Shown: piece after piece, positions 33,352 through 41,596 of the stretch
Position numbering within the stretch: position 1 is the stretch's first letter
Layout: each line of letters opens with the position of its first letter
NCBI GenBank assembly: GCA_021414085.1
Contig: JAIOPC010000002.1
Location: 186,001 to 250,000, forward strand
Source: Actinomycetes bacterium
GTDB lineage: Bacteria > Actinomycetota > Acidimicrobiia > Acidimicrobiales > Ilumatobacteraceae
Direction: 5' to 3'
DNA: 64,000 bases
Made by a program: the position numbers and the translations under genes
The notes under the pieces: generated by a model
What the model was told of the DNA's origin: nothing
The model's database searches: none
Seen by the model: only the letters and a program-made list of their open reading frames with translations

Positions 33352-34536
33352 TCAACTGTGGCGGGGATGCCGGCTGACTCGTGGGGTGCGGTGTCGACGG
33401 CCGCTCGCCTCGCTGAGCAACACATCGATCAAACGGTCGACACGCACGACACCGACGCACGTCCCAAGCGCGTCGACGCACACCATCGGGTCGAAGTGAC
33501 TGTCGGCGGGTCGGCGCATGGCTAGCTTCGCTGCCTCAGTCACCGTCTCTCGTTCGCCGACCAGCGTCATCGGAATGTTGACGAGCCGATTGCCGACACG
33601 ACGCAAGAGCGCGAGAGGTTCGCGCAGGTCCGTGACGATCACCTCATACTTGAGATCGCCGTGCGCAGAGATCGGTACCTCAAGTTCGGCCTCCGTCAGT
33701 TCGCACACGGGCTCGACGAGGCGAGCGACGCGGGTTTCGCCGGTGACAGTCAAGTTCACTTCGTCGAGATGAGGCACGCTTCGGGGAAGCTGGTCAGAGG
33801 GGGCCGGCCGCGCGATGAGGAAGCCCTGACCAAAGGAGATTCCGATGCGCTCCAGGCTCTGCAGGTCCGCAAGGTGTTCGATGCCCTGCGCGATAACACC
33901 CATGTCGAGGTTGCGCGCGAAGTGGCGCAACGAATCGACGATCGCCAACTTGTAACGGCTGTTCGCGATGCCCGCGACCAGGCGGCGATCGAGCTTGATG
34001 TACGACGGCTCTAAACCCATCAGCTGCTCGAGTGCATCTGGTAGCAACGACGGCTCCGTGATTGCGACCAACGCTCCCCGATCGCGAAACGTATCGATCA
34101 GGTCGCGCACTTCAGTGAGCGACTCCACTTCGTGATCGTGCAGCTCCAGCACGACGCCTTCTAACGAACGCTCGCCGCACAGCACAGCAATGACTCGGTC
34201 GTCGGTGAGCGCAGTCGCGCTGACGTTGAGAAAGAGGCCACAGTTACCTGGCAGGTCGTCGCGTACGAGCAGCGCTTGGAACAGCGCGGCGGCCTCCATC
34301 TCGGGGGTTCTGCCAATGCGCTGCGCCGCCGCCAGCAGAGCGTCCGGCGAGAAGACCGGCGGAGCGATGGCATGGTCGCCGCGGTAGCGAAGGAACGCCT
34401 CATACCCCACTACTTGGCTGCGCTCGAGATCGATGATCGGTTGGTAGACGGTTGTCAGACGCCCTTCTAGGGCGCGGGCGACCACGGCCCGGTCGAGCTC
34501 CATCTGGCCCTCGGGGCGCGATGGGGCGGGCGGCAA
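33352..34536 (-). CDS. Degenerate EAL domain protein with C-terminal CBS-like region
   Basis: The 394-residue protein starts at TTG 34536; ATG 34503 is an alternative. An EAL fold covers about 15-250 (VYQPIIDLERSQVVGYEAFL; FLNVSATAL; IKLDRRLVAGIANSRYKLAI; IGISFGQGFLIARP). EAL has become EAF, the metal-binding DDFGxG segment reads ITEPSLL, and AEGVE reads AQGIE. Phosphodiesterase activity is therefore unlikely. The C-terminal ~120 residues resemble a CBS-type ligand-binding module. It converges on fliA and probably senses cyclic-di-GMP or another ligand. Confidence 0.75.
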   Translation of the reverse strand: MPPAPSRPEGQMELDRAVVARALEGRLTTVYQPIIDLERSQVVGYEAFLRYRGDHAIAPPVFSPDALLAAAQRIGRTPEMEAAALFQALLVRDDLPGNCGLFLNVSATALTDDRVIAVLCGERSLEGVVLELHDHEVESLTEVRDLIDTFRDRGALVAITEPSLLPDALEQLMGLEPSYIKLDRRLVAGIANSRYKLAIVDSLRHFARNLDMGVIAQGIEHLADLQSLERIGISFGQGFLIARPAPSDQLPRSVPHLDEVNLTVTGETRVARLVEPVCELTEAELEVPISAHGDLKYEVIVTDLREPLALLRRVGNRLVNIPMTLVGERETVTEAAKLAMRRPADSHFDPMVCVDALGTCVGVVRVDRLIDVLLSEASGRRHRTPRVSRHPRHS

Positions 34537-34576
34537 CTCTGATGCGTTCAGAAAACTCCCTTAGTGATCACTCGTT

Positions 34577-34603
34577 GGATCGACTGCGCACGCCCGCATT
34601 CAA
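34577..34603 (-). promoter_or_regulatory. Weak candidate FliA-type promoter for the EAL gene
   Basis: On the minus strand: TTGAATGC, 11 bases, GTCGATCC. Spacing is right, but both boxes deviate from the stronger sites in this window. It would place the EAL gene under flagellar control, divergently from the site at 34620. Confidence 0.35.
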
Positions 34604-34619
34604 GGGAAGACGCGAGAAC

Positions 34620-34646
34620 TCAAGCGACACCGCTGGCAGCCGATGA
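34620..34646 (+). promoter_or_regulatory. Candidate FliA promoter, leaderless
   Basis: TCAAGCGA, 11 bases, GCCGATGA. This closely resembles the site at 517 (TCAAGTTG-N11-GCCGATCA). The -10 ends 6 bases before GTG 34653, so transcription should begin at the start codon. Confidence 0.6.
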
Positions 34647-34652
34647 CATTGC

Positions 34653-35414
34653 GTGAGCGATCAACCGCAATACGCAGCTCCGACGGCCACGCCAACCATC
34701 CCCTGGCTGCCAGCACCGGCCCCGCGCGTGGTGGCACCCACAACCGCGCCGCCGAATCCGTGGGCGCGCATGGCCGCGGCCACCGACTACAACCCACCAC
34801 CCAAACGCCGCAAGAGCCGGGTGCCGTGGCGAAGCCTGCTCGTACTCCTCCTCATAGCCGTCGGCGTGGGGGTCTACAAGGGAATGACCCCTGAGGAGAC
34901 CGCTTCACCGCAAGTGGCGACGCCAGTCGTCGCTACCGCGCCCGGAATCACGCCGGTGACAATTCCTGCCGCAACTACGAACGTGCCGTTCGCAGTTCAG
35001 ACCGAAGCGTTCAGCTTCACGCTTCCTGCGACTCCAACGATTGAGCCAATGGATGAAGTGGTCTTGGGGCAGAACATGGTCGGCACGGGATGGACGGTTG
35101 ACGCCGGTGATGTCTACCTCAGCGTCGTCGCCATCAACGTTGGTTCCGCTGTCAACGAGACCGAGGTGCAGGGCGCTTTCAACTCGTCGACCGCCGGGGT
35201 TATCCAGCGCAGCAACGGGACCGTCGTCAGCGACACCTGGTCGACGACAAATGGTCTGTACGAACGCACGACGATCAGCACGTTCAACGGCGGGTACATC
35301 TTTCAGCGCGGACATGCCAATGGCTACTGGATGATCATCGTCCTTGGCGTAGGTCCCACGGCAGATCCGCCATCGTGGTTTACCGATGCTGATGCCAGCT
35401 TCAGCTTTGTCTGA
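34653..35414 (+). CDS. Membrane-anchored protein of unknown function, likely in the flagellar regulon
   Basis: The 253-residue protein has a Pro/Ala-rich cytosolic N-terminus (about 1-50), a basic stretch (PPKRRKSRVPWR) and one membrane helix (SLLVLLLIAVGVGVY). An outside Thr/Pro linker leads to a C-terminal beta-rich domain of about 130 residues (TVDAGDVYLSVVAINVGSAV; GGYIFQRGHANGYWMIIVLG). I do not recognise the domain. It starts 7 bases after a strong FliA-type -10 and has no Shine-Dalgarno, so I infer a leaderless, motility-linked gene. Confidence 0.7.
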   Translation: MSDQPQYAAPTATPTIPWLPAPAPRVVAPTTAPPNPWARMAAATDYNPPPKRRKSRVPWRSLLVLLLIAVGVGVYKGMTPEETASPQVATPVVATAPGITPVTIPAATTNVPFAVQTEAFSFTLPATPTIEPMDEVVLGQNMVGTGWTVDAGDVYLSVVAINVGSAVNETEVQGAFNSSTAGVIQRSNGTVVSDTWSTTNGLYERTTISTFNGGYIFQRGHANGYWMIIVLGVGPTADPPSWFTDADASFSFV

Positions 35415-35934
35415 AGGCACTGCTTGGTTGACCGACGTAGGCGAGTAAATCGCGTAGCGGACGCGGTAGTTCATCGGCGGCGAGTGCGCTTGCGAGCAGC
35501 GCGCCGTAGCGCTGCTTGCGACCTGAACGCGAGCCGATGAAGCGGTGCAGATGTTCACTGGTGGTGCGATCGCGATGGAATGGCATCTGTTGCAGCGTGC
35601 GCAGCGACTGCAACTCGCCCTCTGACTCGATGACCTTCTCGACGCGTTCCACACCGAGCGCGCGGATGAGCTCGTCCTCCAGATCGCGTTCGCACACGAA
35701 CAACCCTTGCTCGAAGTGGCGAGCGAACAGTCGCCGTTCGCCGACGTCGCAAAGTGCGGCGAGCCGAACACTGTCGTAGGTTCTGACAAAGCGGCCGATG
35801 TTGGTGGCGCCGCCGATGGCGACTACCTCAACCCCAGCACGTGTCAGATCAACACCGCAAACAATCGCTGCTGCTTCTAAAGCCAGGCGATCGCTCTCGC
35901 CTTCGACTAGTACAACAGTCGGTGTGTCAGCCAC
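35401..35934 (-). CDS. TOPRIM (OLD/RecF-type) domain protein
   Basis: The 177-residue protein opens with a TOPRIM core: VVLVEGESDRLALEAAA carries the conserved Glu, and LAALCDVGE carries the Asp motif. The remainder (EQGLFVCERDLEDELIRALG; LRTLQQMPFHRD) resembles C-terminal TOPRIM domains of OLD-family nucleases. It lacks an ATPase domain. It overlaps the upstream MoaD-like gene by 8 bases, so the two are co-translated. The C-terminus overlaps the convergent gene by 14 bases. Confidence 0.7.
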   Translation of the reverse strand: MADTPTVVLVEGESDRLALEAAAIVCGVDLTRAGVEVVAIGGATNIGRFVRTYDSVRLAALCDVGERRLFARHFEQGLFVCERDLEDELIRALGVERVEKVIESEGELQSLRTLQQMPFHRDRTTSEHLHRFIGSRSGRKQRYGALLASALAADELPRPLRDLLAYVGQPSSAFRQS

Positions 35935-36202
35935 CGGCGACGGCGGGGATGATGCTCACCGTTTCGCCAGCCGGCACCGGCGTTTGCAAACCCGCGAGGT
36001 AACGCACGTCGTCGTCGGCGACGAACAGGTTCACGAACTTGCGCAACTCGCCAGATTCGTCGAGCAGACGATCCTTGAAACCAGGGTGCACAGCTTCGAG
36101 GTTGTTGATCACGTCGATGAGGATTTCGCCCTCGACCTGCACTTGTGAAGCACCGCCCGTCATCGGGCGCAGCGTGGTGGGGATTCGAACGGTGACAGCC
36201 AT
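35927..36202 (-). CDS. MoaD/ThiS/CysO-like sulfur-carrier protein
   Basis: This 91-residue ubiquitin-fold protein has the required C-terminal GG (SIIPAVAGG), where sulfur is carried as a thiocarboxylate. The N-terminal VTVRIPTTLRPMTGG, the DVINNLEAVHPGFKDRLLDE helix and FVNLFVADDDVRYLAGLQTP match the MoaD/CysO group found with cysteine or molybdopterin synthesis. No partner E1-like gene lies in the window, so which pathway it serves is open. Confidence 0.85.
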   Translation of the reverse strand: MAVTVRIPTTLRPMTGGASQVQVEGEILIDVINNLEAVHPGFKDRLLDESGELRKFVNLFVADDDVRYLAGLQTPVPAGETVSIIPAVAGG

Positions 36203-36291
36203 AACCGAAACACTACCGACGCGGTCGGGATTTCGATGCGGCGCGGGTGTTATCGTCCCCGGAACCGCAGTCCCTGATCAGGCAGGTCGTG

Positions 36292-37062
36292 ATGTTTGCG
36301 CAACGTTCCGGTTTCTTCGTCGTCGGCACCATCGCGCTGCTCAGCGCGTGCAGCAACGGCGCCAGCGACTCCAGCGATACGGCCACTGAAACGGCGGCTG
36401 TCGTCGCGACCACTGATTCGACCATCGTCGATTCGACGACCGCCTCAACCCTCTTGGACACGACCACAACCAGTCCGACGAGCCTCGACCTGCACGAAGG
36501 CGGGTTAGGTTTCTTCGACTTCGGCGCTGAACCGGAAGCGGTCATCGATGGCGTCAATGCATTGCTCGGTACGCCAATCAGCGACACCCTTCGCGACTAT
36601 CCGTCGTCGGATGGCAATGGACTGTTCGTCACCGACAGCTTCTCGTTCATTAGGCCCTCCGGACGATCAGTGTGCTGGTCCGTGGGTCTGTGCGTCAGCT
36701 TCGGTGGCGTCGACGCCACCAACCAGCGCTTCACCGGTTGGAGTTATTGGGACGACCCGACGTCGGCGTTGTCGGCGACCAGTTATGGACTGACCCTTGG
36801 GAGCCGGCTGAACGTTCTCGATCCCACGTACCTGAAAGTTTGCGACAACGGAACCGGTGGCCTCGACGGCTTGACGTACCTGGACGAGAACCTTCCGGTC
36901 ATTGAAGTGCGGCTGCGGTCGGAAGGAGTCCCCTTCACACTCGACGGCAACCTTCCCGGGCCGATCCCGCCTGCGGACCAGGTGATCATCATTGCGATGA
37001 GCGCGGGACACAACCCGAACGACCTTGCGTCCGACTGCCGCAACGACCGTCTGGCACGCTGA
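36292..37062 (+). CDS. Lipoprotein of unknown function
   Basis: ATG 36292 (or GTG 36289) gives about 256 residues. A lipoprotein signal is clear (FFVVGTIALLSAC, lipobox LSAC), followed by a Thr/Ser/Asp-rich linker. A globular domain then has paired Cys (CWSVGLC) and repeated beta segments. I recognise no family. The upstream gene is divergent and the glycerate kinase lies 23 bases downstream. Confidence 0.7.
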   Translation: MFAQRSGFFVVGTIALLSACSNGASDSSDTATETAAVVATTDSTIVDSTTASTLLDTTTTSPTSLDLHEGGLGFFDFGAEPEAVIDGVNALLGTPISDTLRDYPSSDGNGLFVTDSFSFIRPSGRSVCWSVGLCVSFGGVDATNQRFTGWSYWDDPTSALSATSYGLTLGSRLNVLDPTYLKVCDNGTGGLDGLTYLDENLPVIEVRLRSEGVPFTLDGNLPGPIPPADQVIIIAMSAGHNPNDLASDCRNDRLAR

Positions 37063-37085
37063 CCAATCGCCGTAGCCTGACCGCC

Positions 37086-38087
37086 ATGCGGGTGCTGGCG
37101 GCCGTCGACAAGTTCAAGGGCACCGCCACCGGCGCGCAGGTGGCCGACGCGATCGCGCAAGCCTGCTGGCAACTCGGGCACGAGTGCGTGCAACTACCTG
37201 TGGCCGACGGCGGCGAAGGCACGCTGGAAGCATTAGGCGGCGCCAATCGCAGCAGCACCATCACCGGCCCGCTCGGCGACTTGGTGGAAGCCGAGTGGCG
37301 CTATCACCGCGGCACAGCGGTGATCGAAATGGCGCGTGCATCGGGGCTGACGTTGGTGGGTGGCGCGGCAGGCAACGACGCGATCGCGGCTACCACCACC
37401 GGCACCGGCGAACTGATCGATCAAGCACTCGACCTCGGCGCGACGAAGATCGTCGTTTGCCTGGGCGGTTCCGCGACAACCGACGGCGGATTGGGCTGCA
37501 TACGCGCGATCACGTCGCCGCATCGGTTGCGCGGTGTGCAGTTGTTAGTCGCGTGCGATGTGCAGACGCTGTTCGTCGATGCCGCGCCGGTGTTCGCGCC
37601 GCAAAAGGGGGCGACGCCCGCGCAGGTCGACTTGTTGCGGGGCCGCCTGAATCGTTTGGCGCAGATGTATCAGCACGAGTACGGCGTTGACGTACGCGAC
37701 ATTCCTGGTACCGGCGCAGCAGGCGGCTTGGCTGGCGGACTGGTCGCGCTCGGCGGCCGACTGCAACCTGGCTTCGAACTCGTTGCCGACGAACTCGATC
37801 TGCACGATCACATCACGCAAGCCGAGTTGGTGATCACCGGCGAAGGCTTCCTCGACGAGCAAAGCTTCCAGGGCAAAGTCATCGGCGGTGTGCAGGCGAT
37901 GTGCCTCGCCGCCGATCGCCCGGTCGCGGCGATTGTTGGCGATGCACTGCCGGAAGTTGCGCAGCGCATTCGCCATCGATCATTGGTCGCCGACCACGGC
38001 CGCGAGCGCGCAATGCGCGAACCGCTGTGGTGCATCGAGCATTCGGCGAGCGCGCTACTGCGCGAGTTGACTGCGGAGACGGGCTAG
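37086..38087 (+). CDS. Glycerate kinase
   Basis: The 333-residue protein phosphorylates D-glycerate. Family motifs are present: VLAAVDKFKGTATGAQVADA at the start, LPVADGGEGTLEALGG, EMARASGLTLVG, VCLGGSATTDGGLGC and GTGAAGGLAGGLVALGGRL, plus VITGEGFLDEQSFQGKV. This is the GarK/GlxK-type family (glycerate 2-kinase activity). It overlaps the convergent LytR_C gene by 4 bases. Confidence 0.92.
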   Translation: MRVLAAVDKFKGTATGAQVADAIAQACWQLGHECVQLPVADGGEGTLEALGGANRSSTITGPLGDLVEAEWRYHRGTAVIEMARASGLTLVGGAAGNDAIAATTTGTGELIDQALDLGATKIVVCLGGSATTDGGLGCIRAITSPHRLRGVQLLVACDVQTLFVDAAPVFAPQKGATPAQVDLLRGRLNRLAQMYQHEYGVDVRDIPGTGAAGGLAGGLVALGGRLQPGFELVADELDLHDHITQAELVITGEGFLDEQSFQGKVIGGVQAMCLAADRPVAAIVGDALPEVAQRIRHRSLVADHGRERAMREPLWCIEHSASALLRELTAETG

Positions 38088-38725
38088 GGGGCCGAAGTCG
38101 GCGCCGCGGTAGTGCCGGTGGTCTCGATGCCCTGAATTTGGGCGAGCGTCTTGCCTGCCAAATCGTCGCCGAGCAAGACGGCGACATTGCTACCCGGAGC
38201 CCACGTGCCCAGCAGTTCCGACGGAACAACGCCGCTCGCCTCCAACGTCACATTCCCGAGCAGCAGCGCCACCGTTTGCGCCACTGGCAGCGCCAACGGA
38301 TCGTCGGGGTTGTAGATCACCTTCGTGACCGGCAGGTCGATGGTGCCCGAGTCGGGTTCGACCATCGTGAAACCCTCAGCCGCCAGCGCGTTGCTCATGT
38401 TGCGAGCCACACCGTTTTGGTTGCTGCAGTTGATCACCTGCACCGACGTACCGACCTTGACGATGCCGCTCGTTGTCGCCGGGGTGGTGGCGAGAGGAAT
38501 GGTGGTCTGGCTCGTGTCGCCGGGCACGGTGGCGGCCGTGGTTGCCGAGGTGCCGCCCGGGTCGATCGTGCTGGTTTCGCCGGAGTCGTTGACCTTGCGC
38601 AGGATGAAGAAGGCGAGCAAGACGGCGATGGCAGTAACCACAATCGCGACTGTGCTGCCCATCGGCGCGGAACTGCTGCTGCGACTTGGTGGGCGTGTGG
38701 TGCGACCTGGACTGTCGTAGCTCAT
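38084..38725 (-). CDS. LytR C-terminal domain (LytR_C) membrane protein
   Basis: The 213-residue protein has a short cytosolic Arg/Ser-rich N-terminus, one membrane helix (VAIVVTAIAVLLAFFIL), a Thr/Pro-rich linker and a LytR_C domain (SVQVINCSNQNGVARNMSNA; TKVIYNPDDPLALPVAQTVA; NVAVLLGDDLAG). LytR_C domains are common in actinobacterial envelope proteins. It follows the DUF3263 gene on the same strand, a pairing I also know from Mycobacterium (Rv0430-Rv0431), which supports both calls. Confidence 0.85.
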   Translation of the reverse strand: MSYDSPGRTTRPPSRSSSSAPMGSTVAIVVTAIAVLLAFFILRKVNDSGETSTIDPGGTSATTAATVPGDTSQTTIPLATTPATTSGIVKVGTSVQVINCSNQNGVARNMSNALAAEGFTMVEPDSGTIDLPVTKVIYNPDDPLALPVAQTVALLLGNVTLEASGVVPSELLGTWAPGSNVAVLLGDDLAGKTLAQIQGIETTGTTAAPTSAP

Positions 38726-38753
38726 CGTGGACCCCTCTGGTTAGGCCTTCTGT

Positions 38754-39038
38754 TTAGCCCTGTTCGCCGGCGGCGGTGCCATCGATCAGTTGCCGGCGGC
38801 GGCGCTCGCGTTGACGGCGCAGGCGGCGAACCACCAGCGGGTCGGCGACCAACGCTGCCGGATGATCGATCACCCGGTTGAGTTCCAGATTGTACTCCTC
38901 CACCGAACACGTGAACCGCGCGCGGATGGCCAGGTGCCGATCCTCGTCGAGCGTGAACCAATTCGCCTCGAAAGCGATGATGGCCAACTCTCGTTCTGTG
39001 AGCGGTTCGGTCGATTCGGATTGGGTATCAATGGTCAT
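38754..39038 (-). CDS. DUF3263 family small protein
   Basis: ATG 39038 gives 94 residues; the longer upstream frame overlaps the divergent uridine kinase region and is not needed. The sequence has the DUF3263 pattern: LTERELAIIAFEANWFTLDE, IRARFTCSVEEYNLELNRVI and DPLVVRRLRRQRERRRRQ. This actinobacterial family looks like a small DNA-binding fold, with function unproven. It is operonic with the LytR_C gene 28 bases downstream. Confidence 0.8.
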   Translation of the reverse strand: MTIDTQSESTEPLTERELAIIAFEANWFTLDEDRHLAIRARFTCSVEEYNLELNRVIDHPAALVADPLVVRRLRRQRERRRRQLIDGTAAGEQG

Positions 39039-39135
39039 GGTGGCAACAGCCTGCCCGACCGTCGTTCTGTTTGCCAAGCATCGCACGTATGTTCGGGGCG
39101 GGGCCGCGGCGGCCTGGTAGCTAGCGTGAGGCGCC

Positions 39136-39765
39136 ATGTCGTCGCGCCGCCCCTTCATGATTGGTGTTGCGGGCGGCACGTGTTCCGGAAAGACGACGGT
39201 CAGCGAGCGCTTAGCCGACCTGGCGGGCGTTGAGCGACTGGCGCTGATCAAGCTCGACTCGTACTACGTGTCGCTCACTCACCTACCGCTTGAAGAACGG
39301 GCGAAGTTCAACTACGACCACCCCAATGCGTTCGACTGGCCGTTGCTGAACGAGCATCTCGACATGCTCGCCCGCGGGCTGCCGGTGCCGGTGCCGATCT
39401 ACGACTTCACGATCTACGACCGCACCACCGAAGTGCGCATGCTGCCGCCGGCGCGCATCGTGGTCGTCGAGGGCATCTTGGTGCTGTACGAGCCGGCGCT
39501 GCGCGACCGCTTCGACCTGAAGCTGTACATCGATACCGACGCCGACCTGCGCTTCATTCGCCGCCTTCAGCGCGACGTTGCCGAACGCGGTCGCACGCCC
39601 GACAGCATCATCGCCCAGTACCTGGAATCGGTGCGCCCGAGCCACGAGCAGTTCATCGAGCCCAGCAAGCGCTACGCGGATGTGATCTTCCCGCGCGGCG
39701 GTCTGAACGAACCGGCGATCGACGTGCTGCTCGCCCGCATCCGCGAACTCGCCGTCCTCGACTAG
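39136..39765 (+). CDS. udk: Uridine kinase
   Basis: Uridine kinase (209 residues) phosphorylates uridine and cytidine in pyrimidine salvage. P-loop GVAGGTCSGKTTVSERL, DSYYVSLTHLPLEERAKFNY, FDWPLLNEHLDMLARG, PIYDFTIYDRT and VVVEGILVLYEPALRDRFDL are diagnostic. RRLQRDVAERGRTPDSIIAQ is the LID region. Monocistronic, divergent from DUF3263. Confidence 0.95.
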   Translation: MSSRRPFMIGVAGGTCSGKTTVSERLADLAGVERLALIKLDSYYVSLTHLPLEERAKFNYDHPNAFDWPLLNEHLDMLARGLPVPVPIYDFTIYDRTTEVRMLPPARIVVVEGILVLYEPALRDRFDLKLYIDTDADLRFIRRLQRDVAERGRTPDSIIAQYLESVRPSHEQFIEPSKRYADVIFPRGGLNEPAIDVLLARIRELAVLD

Positions 39766-40611
39766 TCAGTCACCGGGGATGGGACGGCTGGGGCGACTCC
39801 GAAACCCGGGGATCGCGTTGATGAGACGTTGGGTGTAGGGGTCCTGCGGGTTGCGAACGACGCTGCGCGCTTCCCCCCTCTCGACGATCTTGCCTTTGTA
39901 AATGACGGCGATCTCGTCGGCCACGTGTTGGGCGACAGCGAGGTCGTGTGTGATGAAGAGAAAGCTCATCGCGTACTGGACCTTGAGTTCGGACAACAGG
40001 TTCAGGATTGATGCTTGTACTGAGGCGTCGAGGGCCGACACCGGTTCGTCGGCGACGATGAGTTGCGGATCAAGCGCTAACGCCCGTGCAATTCCCACTC
40101 GCTGGAGTTGACCTCCCGACAGCGCGGAGGCCTTGCGCGTCACAGCGTCGGTCGGCATGCGAACTTTGCTGAGCAGATCGGCGACCCGGGCATCGAGTTC
40201 CGTGGAACTCCAGTTCGGGTAGTAGTTCTCGAGGGGCTCGGCGACGACCGAACGGACCGTCAATCGCCGATTGATGGAGCCGTACGGGTCTTGGAACACC
40301 ATCTGGATGTGTCGTCGCAGGTCGCGTCGCCGCTTTGCACTGGCGCTGCCCAGGTCCTCACTGCGATAGCGAATCTGCCCGGAGTCCGGCTTGGTCAAAC
40401 CGACGATTGCTCGTGCCAACGTCGACTTCCCCGATCCCGACTCGCCGACGACGGCGAGACACTTGCCTGCCTCGAGTCGCAGGCTCACTCCGTCGAGAGC
40501 CACGACTCGCCGTCTTCCTCCTTGCGCTGAACGGTGATGACCTTCGTAGCTCACGACGAGATCGTTGACTTCGAGGATGGTTTCGCCCTGGGTCGACCGC
40601 AGTTCAGTCAC
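39766..40611 (-). CDS. Peptide-type ABC transporter ATP-binding protein (DppF/OppF-like)
   Basis: The 281-residue ATPase has Walker A GESGSGKSTLARAIVGL, signature LSGGQLQRVGIARALALDP, Walker B LIVADEPVSALDAS and the switch His (FITHDL). It ends with RLINAIPGFRSRP, typical of oligo/dipeptide importers. GTG start overlapping the preceding gene stop. Last of a five-gene minus-strand operon encoding a complete importer. Confidence 0.92.
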   Translation of the reverse strand: MTELRSTQGETILEVNDLVVSYEGHHRSAQGGRRRVVALDGVSLRLEAGKCLAVVGESGSGKSTLARAIVGLTKPDSGQIRYRSEDLGSASAKRRRDLRRHIQMVFQDPYGSINRRLTVRSVVAEPLENYYPNWSSTELDARVADLLSKVRMPTDAVTRKASALSGGQLQRVGIARALALDPQLIVADEPVSALDASVQASILNLLSELKVQYAMSFLFITHDLAVAQHVADEIAVIYKGKIVERGEARSVVRNPQDPYTQRLINAIPGFRSRPSRPIPGD

Positions 40612-41596
40612 CGGTCACCGCGCCTTCGAGCCAACACTCCACACGGCGTCCCGACTTCATCGTGAACAGCGGGGGCGGCTCGTTGCATTGCTCTCCCATC
40701 GCCTGAGCGCAACGTGGTGCAAATGCACACCCCGGAGGGAAGGCGTGTGGCAGGGGTGGGAGACCTGGAATGCCCGTGAGGCGGTCACGAACTTCCATTC
40801 CCGGCAAGGCGTCGAGAAGCGCTCTTGTGTATGGGTGCCGTGGCTCGTTGAGTATTTCGCTCGTCCGGCCTGCTTCCACCGACCGGCCGCCATAGATGAC
40901 GTACAGGTCATCGCAAAGCTCGGCCACTGCACCCACGTCGTGAGAGACGAACACCACGGCCAGCCCACGTGAATCACGGAGTGAGGACAAGAGGTCCAAG
41001 ATCTCGGCCTGTGTGGTGACGTCGAGGCCGGTCGTTGCCTCATCGGCGATCAACAGCTCCGGCTCGCATGCCAGGGCACCCGCGATCATCACCCGCTGAC
41101 GCTCTCCCCCCGACAGTTCGTGAGGGTAAGCGTGATAGACGTGGTCAGGCTCGGGGAGGCTTACCTGTTCGAGGTAGCGGATCGCCTCTCGTTTCGCGGC
41201 CTTTCTGTCGAGGCCGCGATGGCGGCGAACCGCCTCGCCCACCTGGACGCCGACTTTGAGCAGCGGATTCAAGGAGCTCATCGAATCTTGAAACACCATG
41301 CCGATCGTTGAGCCGCGCAGCGCAACGAGTTCCGCGTGGCTCTTGATCAGGTTTCCTCGGTAGGTGATGCGCCCAGAGACCTCAGCGTTGCTCGCCAGGA
41401 GACCGACCAACGCAAGCATGCTGACGGTTTTCCCGCAGCCCGATTCGCCGACCAATCCAACGGTTTGACCCTCAGCGACATCGATGCTCACGCCTCGGAC
41501 GGCGTGATGGATCTCTCCCTCAACATCGAATCTCACGTGGATGTCCGACGCCTGAAGCAGTGGTGCACTCGAGGCATTCCGATGCGGTTGGTTCAT
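40604..41596 (-). CDS. Peptide-type ABC transporter ATP-binding protein (DppD/OppD-like)
   Basis: The 330-residue ATPase has Walker A GESGCGKTVSMLALVGL, signature LSGGERQRVMIAGALACEP and Walker B LLIADEATTGLDVT. The C-terminal oligopeptide extension (FPPGCAFAPRCAQAMGEQCN) carries the Cys residues that often bind an iron-sulfur cluster in this subfamily. ATGA overlap with the permease gene. Confidence 0.93.
   Translation of the reverse strand: MNQPHRNASSAPLLQASDIHVRFDVEGEIHHAVRGVSIDVAEGQTVGLVGESGCGKTVSMLALVGLLASNAEVSGRITYRGNLIKSHAELVALRGSTIGMVFQDSMSSLNPLLKVGVQVGEAVRRHRGLDRKAAKREAIRYLEQVSLPEPDHVYHAYPHELSGGERQRVMIAGALACEPELLIADEATTGLDVTTQAEILDLLSSLRDSRGLAVVFVSHDVGAVAELCDDLYVIYGGRSVEAGRTSEILNEPRHPYTRALLDALPGMEVRDRLTGIPGLPPLPHAFPPGCAFAPRCAQAMGEQCNEPPPLFTMKSGRRVECWLEGAVTGD

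Noticed and set aside
34993-35789. Minus-strand extension of about 294 codons over the 34653 gene
   Set aside because: Shadow of the membrane protein and TOPRIM genes; no motif.
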